DNA of 64,000 nucleotides. Origin: Tahibacter amnicola. Its GTDB lineage: Bacteria > Pseudomonadota > Gammaproteobacteria > Xanthomonadales > Rhodanobacteraceae. Of this stretch, positions 36,879 through 44,461 are shown piece after piece. The notes beneath the pieces are model-generated. The model saw only the letters and a list, made by a program, of their open reading frames with translations. It ran no database searches and was not told where the DNA came from. The DNA lies in contig NZ_CP104694.1 in assembly GCF_025398735.1 (NCBI RefSeq), positions 6,165,465 through 6,229,464 of the forward strand. Reading direction: 5' to 3'. The position numbers were made by a program, and so were the translations under genes. The first letter of the stretch is position 1; the number at the start of each line of letters is the position of its first letter.

Positions 36879-37384
36879 GGCCGCTCCCGGCTGGCCAGCA
36901 GCGCGTCAATCCGCTCGGGCGTCAACCGTCCCACGAGTTTCCCGTCGATGAATGCGGACGGGCCGCAGGCGCAGTTGCCCAGGCAATACACCGCCTCCAG
37001 CGTAACGGCACCGTCAGCGGACGTCTCTCCGAAATCAATGCCCCATCGCGACCGGATGTGAGTCTCCAGCGCCCGCGCACCGACCGACTGGCAGGCTTCC
37101 GCGCGGCACAGGGCCAACACCTGGCGACCGGGCGGCGTGGACCGGAAATGGTGGTAGAAGCTGACCACCCCGTGCACCTCGGCGCGGGACAGATTGAGCG
37201 CGTGCGCAATCCGAGGCAGGCAGGCCGGCGGTACATACCCCAGAGCCTCCTGCACCGCGTGCAGGATCGGCAGGAGCGGGCCTTCGCACGACTGGTGCGC
37301 GGCGATGGCCGCATCCACGGTGGCGCGCTGCGACTCGCCCAAGGGCGGCAGCGGCGCGTGCAGTGGCAGGGTTTCCGGGGACAC
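36875..37384 (-). CDS. fdsG: NAD-dependent formate dehydrogenase gamma subunit (NuoE-like)
   Basis: This 169-residue 2Fe-2S protein of the NuoE family has CRAEACQSVGA and later YCLGNCACGP, the four cluster cysteines, and a helical N-terminal part (ILHAVQEALGYVPPACLPRI). It starts at a GTG (37384) with GGAG 6 nt upstream. It is the first gene of fdsG-B-A-fdhD-fdsD, the classical order of the soluble Cupriavidus enzyme. The enzyme gives NADH from formate in the cytoplasm. Confidence 0.94.
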   Translation of the reverse strand: MSPETLPLHAPLPPLGESQRATVDAAIAAHQSCEGPLLPILHAVQEALGYVPPACLPRIAHALNLSRAEVHGVVSFYHHFRSTPPGRQVLALCRAEACQSVGARALETHIRSRWGIDFGETSADGAVTLEAVYCLGNCACGPSAFIDGKLVGRLTPERIDALLASRERP

Positions 37385-37486
37385 GCGGCGCTCCAGGACG
37401 AACAGGACACGCAGGGTAATCCAAGCCTGTCGCGATGGGAACGCGCGCCGCGACGCGGAATTCCGCCATCCGCCGCGCGGCGCGGA

Positions 37487-38663
37487 CTATCGGAGCAGGG
37501 CCACGGCCTCGGCAATCGGCAGCGGCTTGCCGATGAGATAGCCCTGGGCGTACTTGCAGCCCAGCGAATCGAGCGTAGCCAGCTGCTCGTCGGTCTCCAC
37601 ACCCTCGGCAACGATGTCGCAGCCCAGGGAATCGGCCATGCCGACGACCGCCCGCACGATAGCCAGGCAGCGCGGATCGTGCATCTGGCGGATGAATCCC
37701 TGGTCCATCTTGAGCGTGTCGAACTGCAATTTGTGCAGGTGACCCAGGTTGGAATAGCCGGTGCCGAAGTCGTCGAGCGCGACCTTCATACCCGCCCCGT
37801 GGCAGCGCTCGATGATGCGCGACACCTGGGCGTAGTCCAGAACCAGGCTTTCGGTAATCTCCACTTTCAGCTGCGCCGGAGACACCTCGTGGGCACGCAG
37901 CACGGTCAGGAACCGATCCAGCAGACCCGGGTCGTCGAGCTGGCGGCCCGACACATTGAGCGCGATAAACGGCTGTGGACTGCCCGGAGGCGTGGCGATA
38001 CCGCGCAGGGCGCCGCACACTTCGTGGAGCACGTAATCGCCGACCGGTACGATGAGCGAGGTTTCCTCCGCCAACGCGATGAAATCCGCCGGTGAAACCG
38101 GACCGCGTTCGGGATGCGTCCAGCGTGTCAGCGCCTCGAAGCCCGCCACCCGCTTGGCGTGAATATCGAGGATGGGCTGCAGGCGCACCTCGAGCAACTT
38201 GCTCTCCAGCGCCTCACGCAGATGGCTTTCCAGGCGGATCTTGTCGAGCGCCAGCAGGGCATCCGGCGACTGCTGCGCCGCCGCCTGCGGCGAAGCGTGG
38301 TGTTCGCCCTGCCCCGACAACTGGGCCAGCGCCGACCGATAGCGCGAGATCTGGCTCAGCAACAGCGCCCGCACCACCGGATCCGCCGAATCCAGCCGCT
38401 CCGCAAACTGCTTGCGGTCAATCGGCATCAGGGTGCAGTCCGTCAGCGCCCGCGCCGTGGCCGTGCGCGGCGAATCATCCAGGACCGCCATCTCACCCAG
38501 CAGATCACCGTCCGCCAGCAGCCCCAGCCGCCTCACCTCCCCCGTGGCGCGTCGTAACTTCAATCTGCCCGTGCTCGAGCAGAAACGCCGACGTCGGCGG
38601 ATCGCCCTGCTCGAACAGGACCGCACCAGCGGGCACATCCACGCGAAACGGAGTTGAAGCCAT
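37487..38663 (-). pseudogene. cNMP-binding/EAL c-di-GMP phosphodiesterase, disrupted by a +1 frameshift
   Basis: The start MASTPFRVDVPAGAVLFEQG (38663) and the next 35 residues are the beginning of a Crp-like nucleotide-binding domain, but that frame stops at 38505. The rest of the domain (LGLLADGDLLGEMAVLDDS) and an EAL domain (residues about 150-390) lie in another frame. Deleting one G from the G5 run (plus-strand C at 38539-38543) restores HGEVRRLGLL and a protein of about 391 residues. The EAL part keeps the catalytic EALTRW, NVSGRQ, EITES, ALDDFGTGYSN, KMDQGF and AEGVET, so it is otherwise active-looking. It may be a true pseudogene, a slippage switch or an assembly error. It lies 102 bp upstream of fdsG. 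Confidence 0.8.
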
Positions 38664-38727
38664 TGACCTTCGCTCCTCTGCCGAGGCCGATGGTAACAGG
38701 GCCGGTTGGGGCTGGCAGCAGGGGCCT
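38625..38727. repeat. About 100-bp repeat covering the EAL gene 5' end, copy 1
   Basis: Nearly the same sequence as 45888-45989, in the same orientation, differing at a handful of bases and single-base gaps. It covers codons 1-13 (MASTPFRVDVPAG on the minus strand), the ribosome site and about 60 bp of upstream DNA. This copy belongs to the frameshifted EAL gene. Confidence 0.85.
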
Positions 38728-38728
38728 G

Positions 38729-39064
38729 TCAGCGGCCCGAGGTGCAGGGAATCAGCCTCCCCCAAACGAGCCGGACCACCGCGAGCGGCAGGCACGCGAT
38801 GACGCCCCCCAGGAGAAACGACACACCGGCACTGATGAAACTAGTGAAGGGCCCGAAAAGGACCAGCGACGAAACGCAGCCCACCGTGAACATCACCGCA
38901 TCCAGCAGCACGAACACATATTCGCGGCCCGCCGACAATCTGAGCTTTCCCCCGCACTGTCGGCAAGAAAATCGTGAGGCGACGCCAACCCCCAGGCGCC
39001 GCCACATCGAGATAGCCGAGTTACCGCAAAGCGGGCATTGAACTGACCTACTTGGTTTCTGCAT
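38729..39064 (-). CDS. Small zinc-ribbon membrane protein, unknown function
   Basis: This 111-residue protein has an N-terminal zinc ribbon built from two Cys pairs (CPLCGNSAISMW and FSCRQCGGKLRL) and two hydrophobic helices (VFVLLDAVMFTVGCVSSLVLF and FISAGVSFLLGGVIACLPLAV). Similar small membrane zinc ribbons are common near mobile or phenotype-unknown loci; no function is known. It lies upstream of the broken EAL gene on the same strand. Confidence 0.65.
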   Translation of the reverse strand: MQKPSRSVQCPLCGNSAISMWRRLGVGVASRFSCRQCGGKLRLSAGREYVFVLLDAVMFTVGCVSSLVLFGPFTSFISAGVSFLLGGVIACLPLAVVRLVWGRLIPCTSGR

Positions 39065-39103
39065 TGTAACGTCCTACATCTACACACCTACACATCTACA
39101 AAT

Positions 39104-39172
39104 CCATGGCACCAGAGGGTGCCATGGACTTCACATCGTGGGATCGTTTGAGGGAAGTCCTGAAATGGCCCT
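39104..39172. repeat. Palindrome plus degenerate direct repeat, copy A
   Basis: CCATGGCACC (39104-39113) pairs with 39118-39127 across a 4-nt loop. From 39116 the sequence GGTGCCATGGACTTCA and the following 40 bp recur imperfectly at 39912-39973 (GGTGCCATGGGCTTCA ... CCTGAAAT). The pair brackets the two small genes at 39245-39896. The region 39065-39244 holds no gene. Confidence 0.6.
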
Positions 39173-39244
39173 GCCTTCGGGGCATACTTCCTTGCTTACC
39201 TCTACCGGCGCGCGTGCTAGCCCAGATCCTGGGGATCGAAACTA

Positions 39245-39589
39245 TTACTTATTGATGGTGGCCAATGTCTCGTTCCTGGAAACATTCCACGCCTGATCAA
39301 GCTGCAGCCGAAGTTCTGGGTCCGACACAGTCTCGATGGAATTCATCAGGACCGGAAGGAAAACTTGCGCCTCCTCGCCCCGCATCAGAAAACGGAGATG
39401 CCCCGAAAGTCCGTGACAAATCGAAATAACAGCGCGCACCCTTGATACCGAACCAGGATCGACTTCTAAGGAATTACTGTACATCCTGCCGATAGTCGTC
39501 AGCGCATGCACGAGCTCGACCAGAAAGATGCCCCGAGCTTCCGCAGAAAGAGACACCAACCAATGCAGCTCTTCTTCTACGTTCATCAT
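39245..39589 (-). CDS. Hypothetical helical protein, candidate orphan immunity gene
   Basis: This soluble 114-residue protein is mostly helical (MMNVEEELHWLVSLSAEARG ... QLDQAWNVSRNETLATINK) with no signal peptide or motif that I recognise. Base composition is lower in GC than the flanking core genes. It begins 13 bp after the stop of a ParB-like fragment on the same strand, the order seen for the 3' end of a polymorphic toxin followed by its immunity gene. Function as an immunity protein is inference from position only. Confidence 0.5.
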   Translation of the reverse strand: MMNVEEELHWLVSLSAEARGIFLVELVHALTTIGRMYSNSLEVDPGSVSRVRAVISICHGLSGHLRFLMRGEEAQVFLPVLMNSIETVSDPELRLQLDQAWNVSRNETLATINK

Positions 39590-39602
39590 CCGTCCCCCTC
39601 GT

Positions 39603-39896
39603 CTACGGATCGATTCGTAAGGACGTCATCGGATAGCGAGGCGGGCTCATCGCGGCCGTCCACGGTTGTATTCCTACCGGCCTGCTGCAAAGTTGGCCTG
39701 CTATATATCGATGATTGCCGTCCACGATGACGTTCTCGTCAACCAGTATAGGCATCAAAGTATTTCCCAACTGAATTAGCGACACGTACGCCTGAATTGC
39801 GGCCCGTGAAACCGTTGGTTGCATAGCGGACATTGAAGTGACGCATCGGTCCTCATTGGCCTTTCCGTCTTCCGTTTGAGTGTCCGCTACCGACAA
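39603..39896 (-). CDS. ParB-like domain fragment, probable remnant of a polymorphic toxin C-terminus
   Basis: The 97-residue frame has little recognisable in residues 1-25, then a ParB/Srx-like stretch (VSRAAIQAYVSLIQLGNT followed by ILVDENVIVDGNHRYIAGQL). The GNHRYIAG motif is typical of ParB-like domains found at the C-termini of large secreted toxins. A full toxin would have hundreds of residues of delivery domain before it, so this is either a displaced toxin tip or a stand-alone fragment. It is coupled at 13 bp to the 114-residue gene. Start uncertain. Confidence 0.5.
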   Translation of the reverse strand: MSVADTQTEDGKANEDRCVTSMSAMQPTVSRAAIQAYVSLIQLGNTLMPILVDENVIVDGNHRYIAGQLCSRPVGIQPWTAAMSPPRYPMTSLRIDP

Positions 39897-39911
39897 GCCC
39901 TGACACCCCGA

Positions 39912-39973
39912 GGGGTGCCATGGGCTTCATATCGCGAGAGCCATATCGCTTGAGAGCATCCTGAAATCGCCCC
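39912..39973. repeat. Degenerate direct repeat, copy B
   Basis: Matches copy A (39116-39172) at roughly four of five positions, with a 5-bp insertion, and also begins with a short hairpin (CACCCC-GA-GGGGTG at 39904-39917). It lies upstream of the ParB-like fragment and ends about 60 bp before the IS3-family element. Between them (39974-40036) I see nothing else. Confidence 0.55.
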
Positions 39974-40070
39974 ATTTCCGCGCCCAAAGCGCCTGGCTTT
40001 TCCCGCGCATGTCACTCATCGGTTGCACCGGAGGTGTGATCTTGCCCCGATTTCCCGGACACCTGCCTAA

Positions 40071-40942
40071 GAGTGCCTAACAAAACCGTTCAATCGCACG
40101 CCAGCAGATCAATGAGCAAGCGAGCAATCCGAAGGCCAGATAGATTTCAGGGCGGCGCTCATACCGGATGCGAAGGCGTTTGAATCGGTTGAGCCAAGCA
40201 AACGTTCTTTCGACGACCCAACGATGCTTGCCCAGTCGCTGGCTAGATTCGACGCCTCGCCGAGCGATACGCTGGACGATTCCACGGTGCCGTAACGCGT
40301 GTCGGCAATGTTCGTAGTCGTATCCCTTGTCAGCATGAACCTTGTCTGGCCATCGCCGAGGACGCCCTCGAAGACCACCAACCGCAGGTAACGCATTGAC
40401 TACGGCTTCGAAGCACTTGCTGTCGTGCGTGTTCGCGCCGCTGATGTGGAACGAGAGCGGCGTGCCCCTGGCATCGACCGCAACGTGCCTTTTGCACCCC
40501 AACTTTCCTCGATCGGTAGGATTTGGACCGGTTTCCTCCCCGCCCGGGGGAAGGAACACTCGCTGCATCCACACTCACTCGCGACATGTCGATCTGATCG
40601 TAGCTACGCAACCGCCGCAACAGTTCCTTGTGCAATCGATCCCAAACACCGCTCTGCTGCCAGTCTCGCAGCCGTCGCCAGCAGGTCATGCCGGATCCAT
40701 AGCCTAGCCGGAGCGGCAAATGCTCCCATGGAATCCCCGTCCTCAGGACAAACACGATGCCGTTGATGGCAGCACGATCCGGCACTCTTGGCCGACCACC
40801 TTTCGGGCGATCTGGCTCCGGCGGAAGTAGCCGCCGAATCACGTCCCATAGATCGTCCTTGATCTCAAGCTTACTCATCCGTCAGCACTCAACTCTTTGT
40901 GGCTGACGCATTGTAGACTACGCGGCGTTTTGTTAGGCACTC
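40071..40942 (-). mobile_element. IS5-family (IS427-like) element nested in the IS3-family copy 1
   Basis: This 872-bp element has inverted repeats beginning GAGTGCCTAACAAAAC at 40071 and its complement ending at 40942. It is flanked by the target duplication TAA (40068-40070 and 40943-40945), matching the TNA preference of this group. It inserted 34 bp from the end of the IS3 element, at the OrfB stop codon. Confidence 0.9.
40077..40878 (-). CDS. IS5-family transposase, two overlapping frames
   Basis: The first frame (40878 to 40330) encodes the N-terminal part, MSKLEIKDDLWDVIRRLLPP ... LRTGIPWEHLP ... SVDAASVPSPG. The second frame (upstream limit 40574, stop 40077) encodes the C-terminal DDE part, ETGPNPTDRGKLGCKRH ... 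DKGYDYEHCR ... HRWVVERTFAWLNRFKRLRI. The frames overlap near 40530-40560, where a C5/G3 and G4 run offers a slippery site. In this IS group the full transposase is normally made by ribosomal or transcriptional frameshifting, so the split is likely natural. The catalytic Asp and Glu (VERTFAW) are present. Confidence 0.88.
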
Positions 40943-41802
40943 TAAGCGACTTTTGGCAGCTCAAACTCTTCTGGGATGACGTAGCCCAAGGTGGAGTGGA
41001 GCCGCAGTCGATTGTAGTAGACCTCGATGTAGTCGAACACGTGCGATCTGGCTTGTTCACGCGTGCTGAATCGTTCGCCGTGGATAGCTTCGACTTTCAA
41101 ACTGTGATTCCAGCTCTCCATTGCAGCATTGTCGTAGCAGTTGCCTTTGGCGCTCATGCTGGCAACCAGATCGTTCTCCGCGAGCAGGGCGCGATGTTCG
41201 CGTGAGCAGTACTGGCTACCACGATCCGAGTGGACGATAACACCGCGCGGCCGCTGGCGACGAAATAGCGCCATTCTTAGCGCGTCACTTACCAGCGTTG
41301 CGGTCATCCGATCCGACATCGACCAACCGACGACACGCCGCGAGAATAGGTCCAGCACGACTGCCAGGTAGAGCCACCCTTCTGTAGTGTCGATGAACGT
41401 TATGTCCGATACCCAGGCCTGGTTTTGTCGTTCAACACGGAAGTTCTGTTGCAGGAGATTGGGTGCCACTGGCAGCGAGTGCGCCGAGTTGGTCGTCGCC
41501 TTGAATTTGCGTGCCGCCTTCGCGCGCAAACCCTGACGACGGAGGCTTTCCGCCACTTGATTGCGTCCTGCACTTAACCCGTCGCGTTTGATCGCGTGCG
41601 TCAGACGTGGCGCTCCAGCACGACCTTTCTGTGCTTGAAATGCATCCTTCACCGCGCCGTCCAATGCAGCGCGCTGTGTTGCTCGCCGCGACGGCTTGCG
41701 TTGCCGCCAATCGTAGTACCCACCCGGCGATACAGCGAGGACGCGACACATCAACCGAATCGCGTGCTCGCCCTCATGCGTATGGATCACGGCGTACTTC
41801 AC
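40942..41802 (-). CDS. IS3-family transposase OrfB, copy 1
   Basis: This 286-residue integrase-core protein has the DDE motifs VSDITFIDTTEGWLYLAVV, HSDRGSQYCSREHRALL and the Glu in NAAMESWNHSLKVE. It begins at a GTG overlapping OrfA by 4 bp. The nested IS5 insertion falls exactly at the stop codon and regenerates TAG, so the protein is complete although the element's end is displaced by 875 bp. It is clearly related but not identical to copy 2 (residue differences throughout). Confidence 0.92.
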   Translation of the reverse strand: MKYAVIHTHEGEHAIRLMCRVLAVSPGGYYDWRQRKPSRRATQRAALDGAVKDAFQAQKGRAGAPRLTHAIKRDGLSAGRNQVAESLRRQGLRAKAARKFKATTNSAHSLPVAPNLLQQNFRVERQNQAWVSDITFIDTTEGWLYLAVVLDLFSRRVVGWSMSDRMTATLVSDALRMALFRRQRPRGVIVHSDRGSQYCSREHRALLAENDLVASMSAKGNCYDNAAMESWNHSLKVEAIHGERFSTREQARSHVFDYIEVYYNRLRLHSTLGYVIPEEFELPKVA

Positions 41803-42095
41803 TTGGGCTGCTTCGCGAAGTACGCCGTGGCTTTTTTTAGGAACGCAACCTCTTCTTCCAGTCGCGCCAGGTCCCGCTTCAGGCGGGCATTTTCGGCCTG
41901 AATCGTGCGCTGCTCTTCCGTCACTTGGCCTACCTGCTTGGCCTTGGCTCTCCACGCGTACAGCTGGCTCTCCGCCAAGCCCAGATCCTGGGCTGCAACA
42001 GCAACCCCGTCCTTGTCTGCACGAGCCAGCGCCTGCTGCTTGAACTCCGCGCTATAGCGGTTGCGGGACTGCTTCACTGCCACCTTCTTTGCCAT
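41799..42095 (-). CDS. IS3-family transposase OrfA, copy 1
   Basis: This 98-residue DNA-binding protein has a helix-turn-helix (AVKQSRNRYSAEFKQQALAR ... LGLAESQLYAWRAKAK) and a C-terminal leucine-zipper-like helix (ENARLKRDLARLEEEVAFLK). The open frame extends to 42146, but the ATG at 42095 (MAKKVAVKQ) matches copy 2. Fusion with OrfB would need a frameshift near the GTGA overlap. Confidence 0.88.
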   Translation of the reverse strand: MAKKVAVKQSRNRYSAEFKQQALARADKDGVAVAAQDLGLAESQLYAWRAKAKQVGQVTEEQRTIQAENARLKRDLARLEEEVAFLKKATAYFAKQPK

Positions 42096-42161
42096 CTGCG
42101 TCACCTCGGGTTGCGATATTGAATCGCTTATCGGGGTGTCCGGCAAACTGGGGTAGGATCA

Positions 42162-42472
42162 GTGTGATCTTCTGCGGTAAGGCGTTGCGGTGGAAGATGG
42201 TTTCGCCGGACGCTTACGAAGCCCCTTGTTACCCCGAGTCGATGGAATAAGGCGAGTTGGCGCACACACCAACTCGACACCGATACGCGCGGGATCCAGA
42301 TCAAGTATACACATCCACAACTAAGGTGTAGCTGTGGCCTATTGCGTCAGCCCCAATACCGGCAGCGTCTAGGAAAAGTCAGCGTTGCGGCTGACTTGAG
42401 CGAAGCATAGACCCGACTTCGTATCCGGTTAACAGGCCCCACCCGCCGTGGGGAAGGCGAGATCAGCTTTCA
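42162..42472. other. Non-coding flank right of IS3 copy 1
   Basis: No gene is supported. Two simple hairpins are present: CGAGTTGG (42253-42260) with 42269-42276, and AAGTCAGC (42376-42383) with 42390-42397. It is probably remnant intergenic DNA of the accessory region. Confidence 0.4.
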
Positions 42473-42709
42473 TCAATCCATACCAGCCCTCGCCACCAAC
42501 TCCAAATCCGGGCATGGCTTATCGATATGGACCAAGCCCAACTCATTAAACTTTACCAAAATACCATATTTTAAATATGACCACTCATCCGACGTATACT
42601 CTTTCGAAAACTTTCCTTCGTCAATCACGGCGACAACGACACCGTGACTAGTTGTGGCAAGAAGAACCTCATCACCCAAATCTACTCTGTTCCCGTCCGG
42701 ATAATTCAT
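42473..42709 (-). CDS. Small hypothetical protein, candidate orphan immunity protein
   Basis: This 78-residue acidic, beta-rich protein reads MNYPDGNRVDLGDEVLLATT, then VVVAVIDEGKFSKEY, LKYGILVKFNELGLVHI and DLELVAR. A small family with this pattern (YPDG ... GDxV ... GVLVxF ... GLIHY ... DLxLI) occurs downstream of Rhs and T6SS toxin genes, which suggests an immunity role; this is from memory and unsearched. There is no toxin gene beside it now. Codon use and lower GC differ from the core genome. Confidence 0.55.
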   Translation of the reverse strand: MNYPDGNRVDLGDEVLLATTSHGVVVAVIDEGKFSKEYTSDEWSYLKYGILVKFNELGLVHIDKPCPDLELVARAGMD

Positions 42710-43352
42710 TGTCCGCCGCCTTCAAAGGTGTTGCGACATCTACTTTGTGTCGATAGTGGAGCTCCCGGTAACCTGGCGGCAATTTACAATCACCGCGCAA
42801 ATGGCTTTACCTCAATAGAGCCGGGCGGAGGAGTTGCACTACCACGCCCTTGATGACGTCAAACTGGACTTTCCCCCAGATCCCGGACTCCTCGCGAACG
42901 CGATAACCGCCTCAACGGTCTGGCAGTGGCTGCGACTGACCGCACGAAGGAGCATTTCCAGTTCCCTCAGCACATTGGTGCGATCGCCCCCACTTCAGAA
43001 AGACGCGCCACTCATCCTCCCCAGCGATGCAATCGGCAAAGACGAAACAGTTCTGGCAGCGCCACGTTGGAGGCTGGCGATCAAGCGGCCTGACGCAGAA
43101 GCAGTACGGCCAGTAGCACGGCGTCAACGCGTTGACGTTGGCTGTCAACGGCAACCCAATAATCCCCACCTCCGGGCGGGGATTATTGGGTTGCCGCTGA
43201 CACTGGCACAGTGGAGCCACCGGCTCAAGCGTAAACGCTCGACCGTGCCTGGTCGCGCGCTGGTGCCAGTCCGGGTTGCCGTTGACAACTGCAGCACGGC
43301 GCATCGTTCTAGAGAGCCGCACGACGTAGGGATCAAGTAGCCGCAAACGGTC
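42710..43352. other. 643-bp region without a supportable gene
   Basis: Both strands have long but unconvincing frames (for example 42834-43340 plus and 42912-43346 minus) that read through strong inverted repeats. Apart from the structure at 43123-43287, I see nothing. Confidence 0.4.
43123..43287. repeat. Large nested inverted-repeat (cruciform-forming) structure
   Basis: This 165-bp stretch holds a 14-bp palindrome GTCAACGCGTTGAC (43123-43136) and a perfect 18-bp stem with 10-nt loop (43150-43167 with 43178-43195). An outer 15-bp inverted repeat (43143-43157 with 43273-43287) encloses an 8-bp pair (43202-43209 with 43263-43270) and two small hairpins (GAGCC-ACC-GGCTC and AGCG-TAAA-CGCT). 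The left arm can pair either with the near 18-bp partner or with the far 15-bp partner, so two folds compete. Confidence 0.8.
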
Positions 43353-43967
43353 TCAATCTGACTGCTTCATACGTCTCGCCACCGACTCGTCCACGAGTCC
43401 CTCCAACCGAATGCAGTGCTCTTGGTGCCACTTCCAGGCGCTGTCATTCCTGCAAACAACGTATCTGTAGATGTCTCTCTGTGTGTAAAGTCGATCAAAT
43501 GCGTTGTCAAACATCTCAAGTGAATAGGTGTCGCTACAGAGCAGTCGGCGGAGCTCATCGTCTCCGAAAGTCGAAATGAGCCTGGCAAGATGCAGCGAGT
43601 TCTCTTCAGCATGCTGTGCAACCGCACTGACGACATATGCTGTTCCAACGTCACCGGCGTCGCTACGCTTGATGGCCTCCACGGACAAATCATCCGCCCA
43701 ACGTTTGCCCAGTTCAAATATCGTCAAAGCCAATGCGACACGCCCCTCTACTTTCACTTTCTCCACTGCGCGACACCACGCATTGACAGTCGAGTGGACA
43801 GCACGCATCGCCTCTTCGCTTGAGGCTGGCGCCACGTGCCGCACGATTAGTACATCCTCTATTGCTTCGGCCCGAATCGACACCGTGATATGCCGAAACG
43901 CTTCCGGCACGCCGCGATATACAACAAAGAACTCGAACCCCGCTCGCTCAATGAAGGAGTTTTCCAT
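43353..43967 (-). CDS. Hypothetical 204-residue cytoplasmic protein of the accessory region
   Basis: This soluble protein (MENSFIERAGFEFFVVYRGV ... LEGLVDESVARRMKQSD) has no motif that I recognise. The first 60 residues look like a mixed alpha/beta fold and the remainder helical (AVAQHAEENSLHLARLI). Base composition is below that of the core genes. It sits between the two IS3-family elements and near other small orphan genes, so an immunity or other conflict-related role is possible but unsupported. Alternative frames on the plus strand are shorter and unconvincing. Confidence 0.6.
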   Translation of the reverse strand: MENSFIERAGFEFFVVYRGVPEAFRHITVSIRAEAIEDVLIVRHVAPASSEEAMRAVHSTVNAWCRAVEKVKVEGRVALALTIFELGKRWADDLSVEAIKRSDAGDVGTAYVVSAVAQHAEENSLHLARLISTFGDDELRRLLCSDTYSLEMFDNAFDRLYTQRDIYRYVVCRNDSAWKWHQEHCIRLEGLVDESVARRMKQSD

Positions 43968-44051
43968 ACCTAGAAATATTTCGTGGGAAAACCGGGATCA
44001 CGGGTCACTTCAATATCGGCCTCTGGATTGTACGGCCGAGGCCTCGCCTTT

Positions 44052-44080
44052 GCCGCGGCAATATTTTCTCGCGGCTTTTT
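44052..44080 (+). terminator. Possible terminator left of IS3 copy 2
   Basis: GCCGCG (44052-44057) pairs with CGCGGC (44070-44075), followed by five T. No plus-strand gene precedes it, so it may be a relic of a deleted gene. Confidence 0.3.
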
Positions 44081-44164
44081 CCTGACAATTTGGTACAGTG
44101 ATCCTACCCCAGTTTGCCGGACACCCCGATAAGCGATTCAATATCGCAATCCGAGGTGAACCCA

Positions 44165-44461
44165 ATGGCAAAGAAGGTGGCGGTAAAGCAGACTCGCAAT
44201 CGACACAGCGAGGAGTTCAAGCAGCAGGCTCTGGCTCGTGCCGAGAAGGACGGGGTAGCGGTAGCGGCAAAGGATCTTGGCTTGCAGGAAAGCCAGATTT
44301 ACGGCTGGCGTGCTAAGGCCAGGCAAGCCGGTCAGATAACGGATGAGCAACGCACAATCCTGGCTGATCACGCCCGCCTGAAGCGCGAGGTAGCCCGCCT
44401 TGAAGAGGAAAATTCCTTTTTAAAAAAAGCGGCAGCGTACTTCGCGAAGCAGCCCAAGTGA
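44165..44461 (+). CDS. IS3-family transposase OrfA, copy 2
   Basis: This 98-residue helix-turn-helix protein (AVKQTRNRHSEEFKQQALAR ... LGLQESQIYGWRAKARQ) has a C-terminal zipper-like helix (RLKREVARLEEENSFLKKA). About four in five residues match copy 1. The frame is open from 44114, but the ATG at 44165 gives MAKKVAVKQ. It overlaps OrfB by 4 bp (GTGA). Confidence 0.9.
   Translation: MAKKVAVKQTRNRHSEEFKQQALARAEKDGVAVAAKDLGLQESQIYGWRAKARQAGQITDEQRTILADHARLKREVARLEEENSFLKKAAAYFAKQPK

Larger units (their letters stand above)
40037..42161 (-). mobile_element. IS3-family element, copy 1 (1250 bp), interrupted by an IS5-family element
   Basis: The ends are imperfect 26-bp inverted repeats: TGATCTTGCCCC at 40037 and its relative TGATCCTACCCC read inward from 42161. 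Both sides carry the 3-bp duplication GTG (40034-40036 and 42162-42164). After removing the 875 bp of nested IS and its duplication, the length is 1250 bp, the same as copy 2. It encodes OrfA and OrfB. The right flank reads GTGTGATCTT, echoing the element's own end, which hints at insertion beside an older end. Confidence 0.9.

Noticed and set aside
39070-39102. CRISPR-like or satellite repeat (ACATCTACACACCTACACATCTACA)
   Set aside because: Only a short run of 6-8-bp imperfect words, with no spacers and no cas genes.
43123-43287. Integron attC site
   Set aside because: No proper GTTRRRY/RYYYAAC core pair and no integrase. The GCCTAAC words near 40076 and 40932 belong to the IS5-family ends.
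42834-43346. Overlapping frames on both strands in the repeat-rich spacer
   Set aside because: They read through the nested inverted repeats; mirrored Pro/Asn/Gln words on both strands show repeat-driven openness, not coding.
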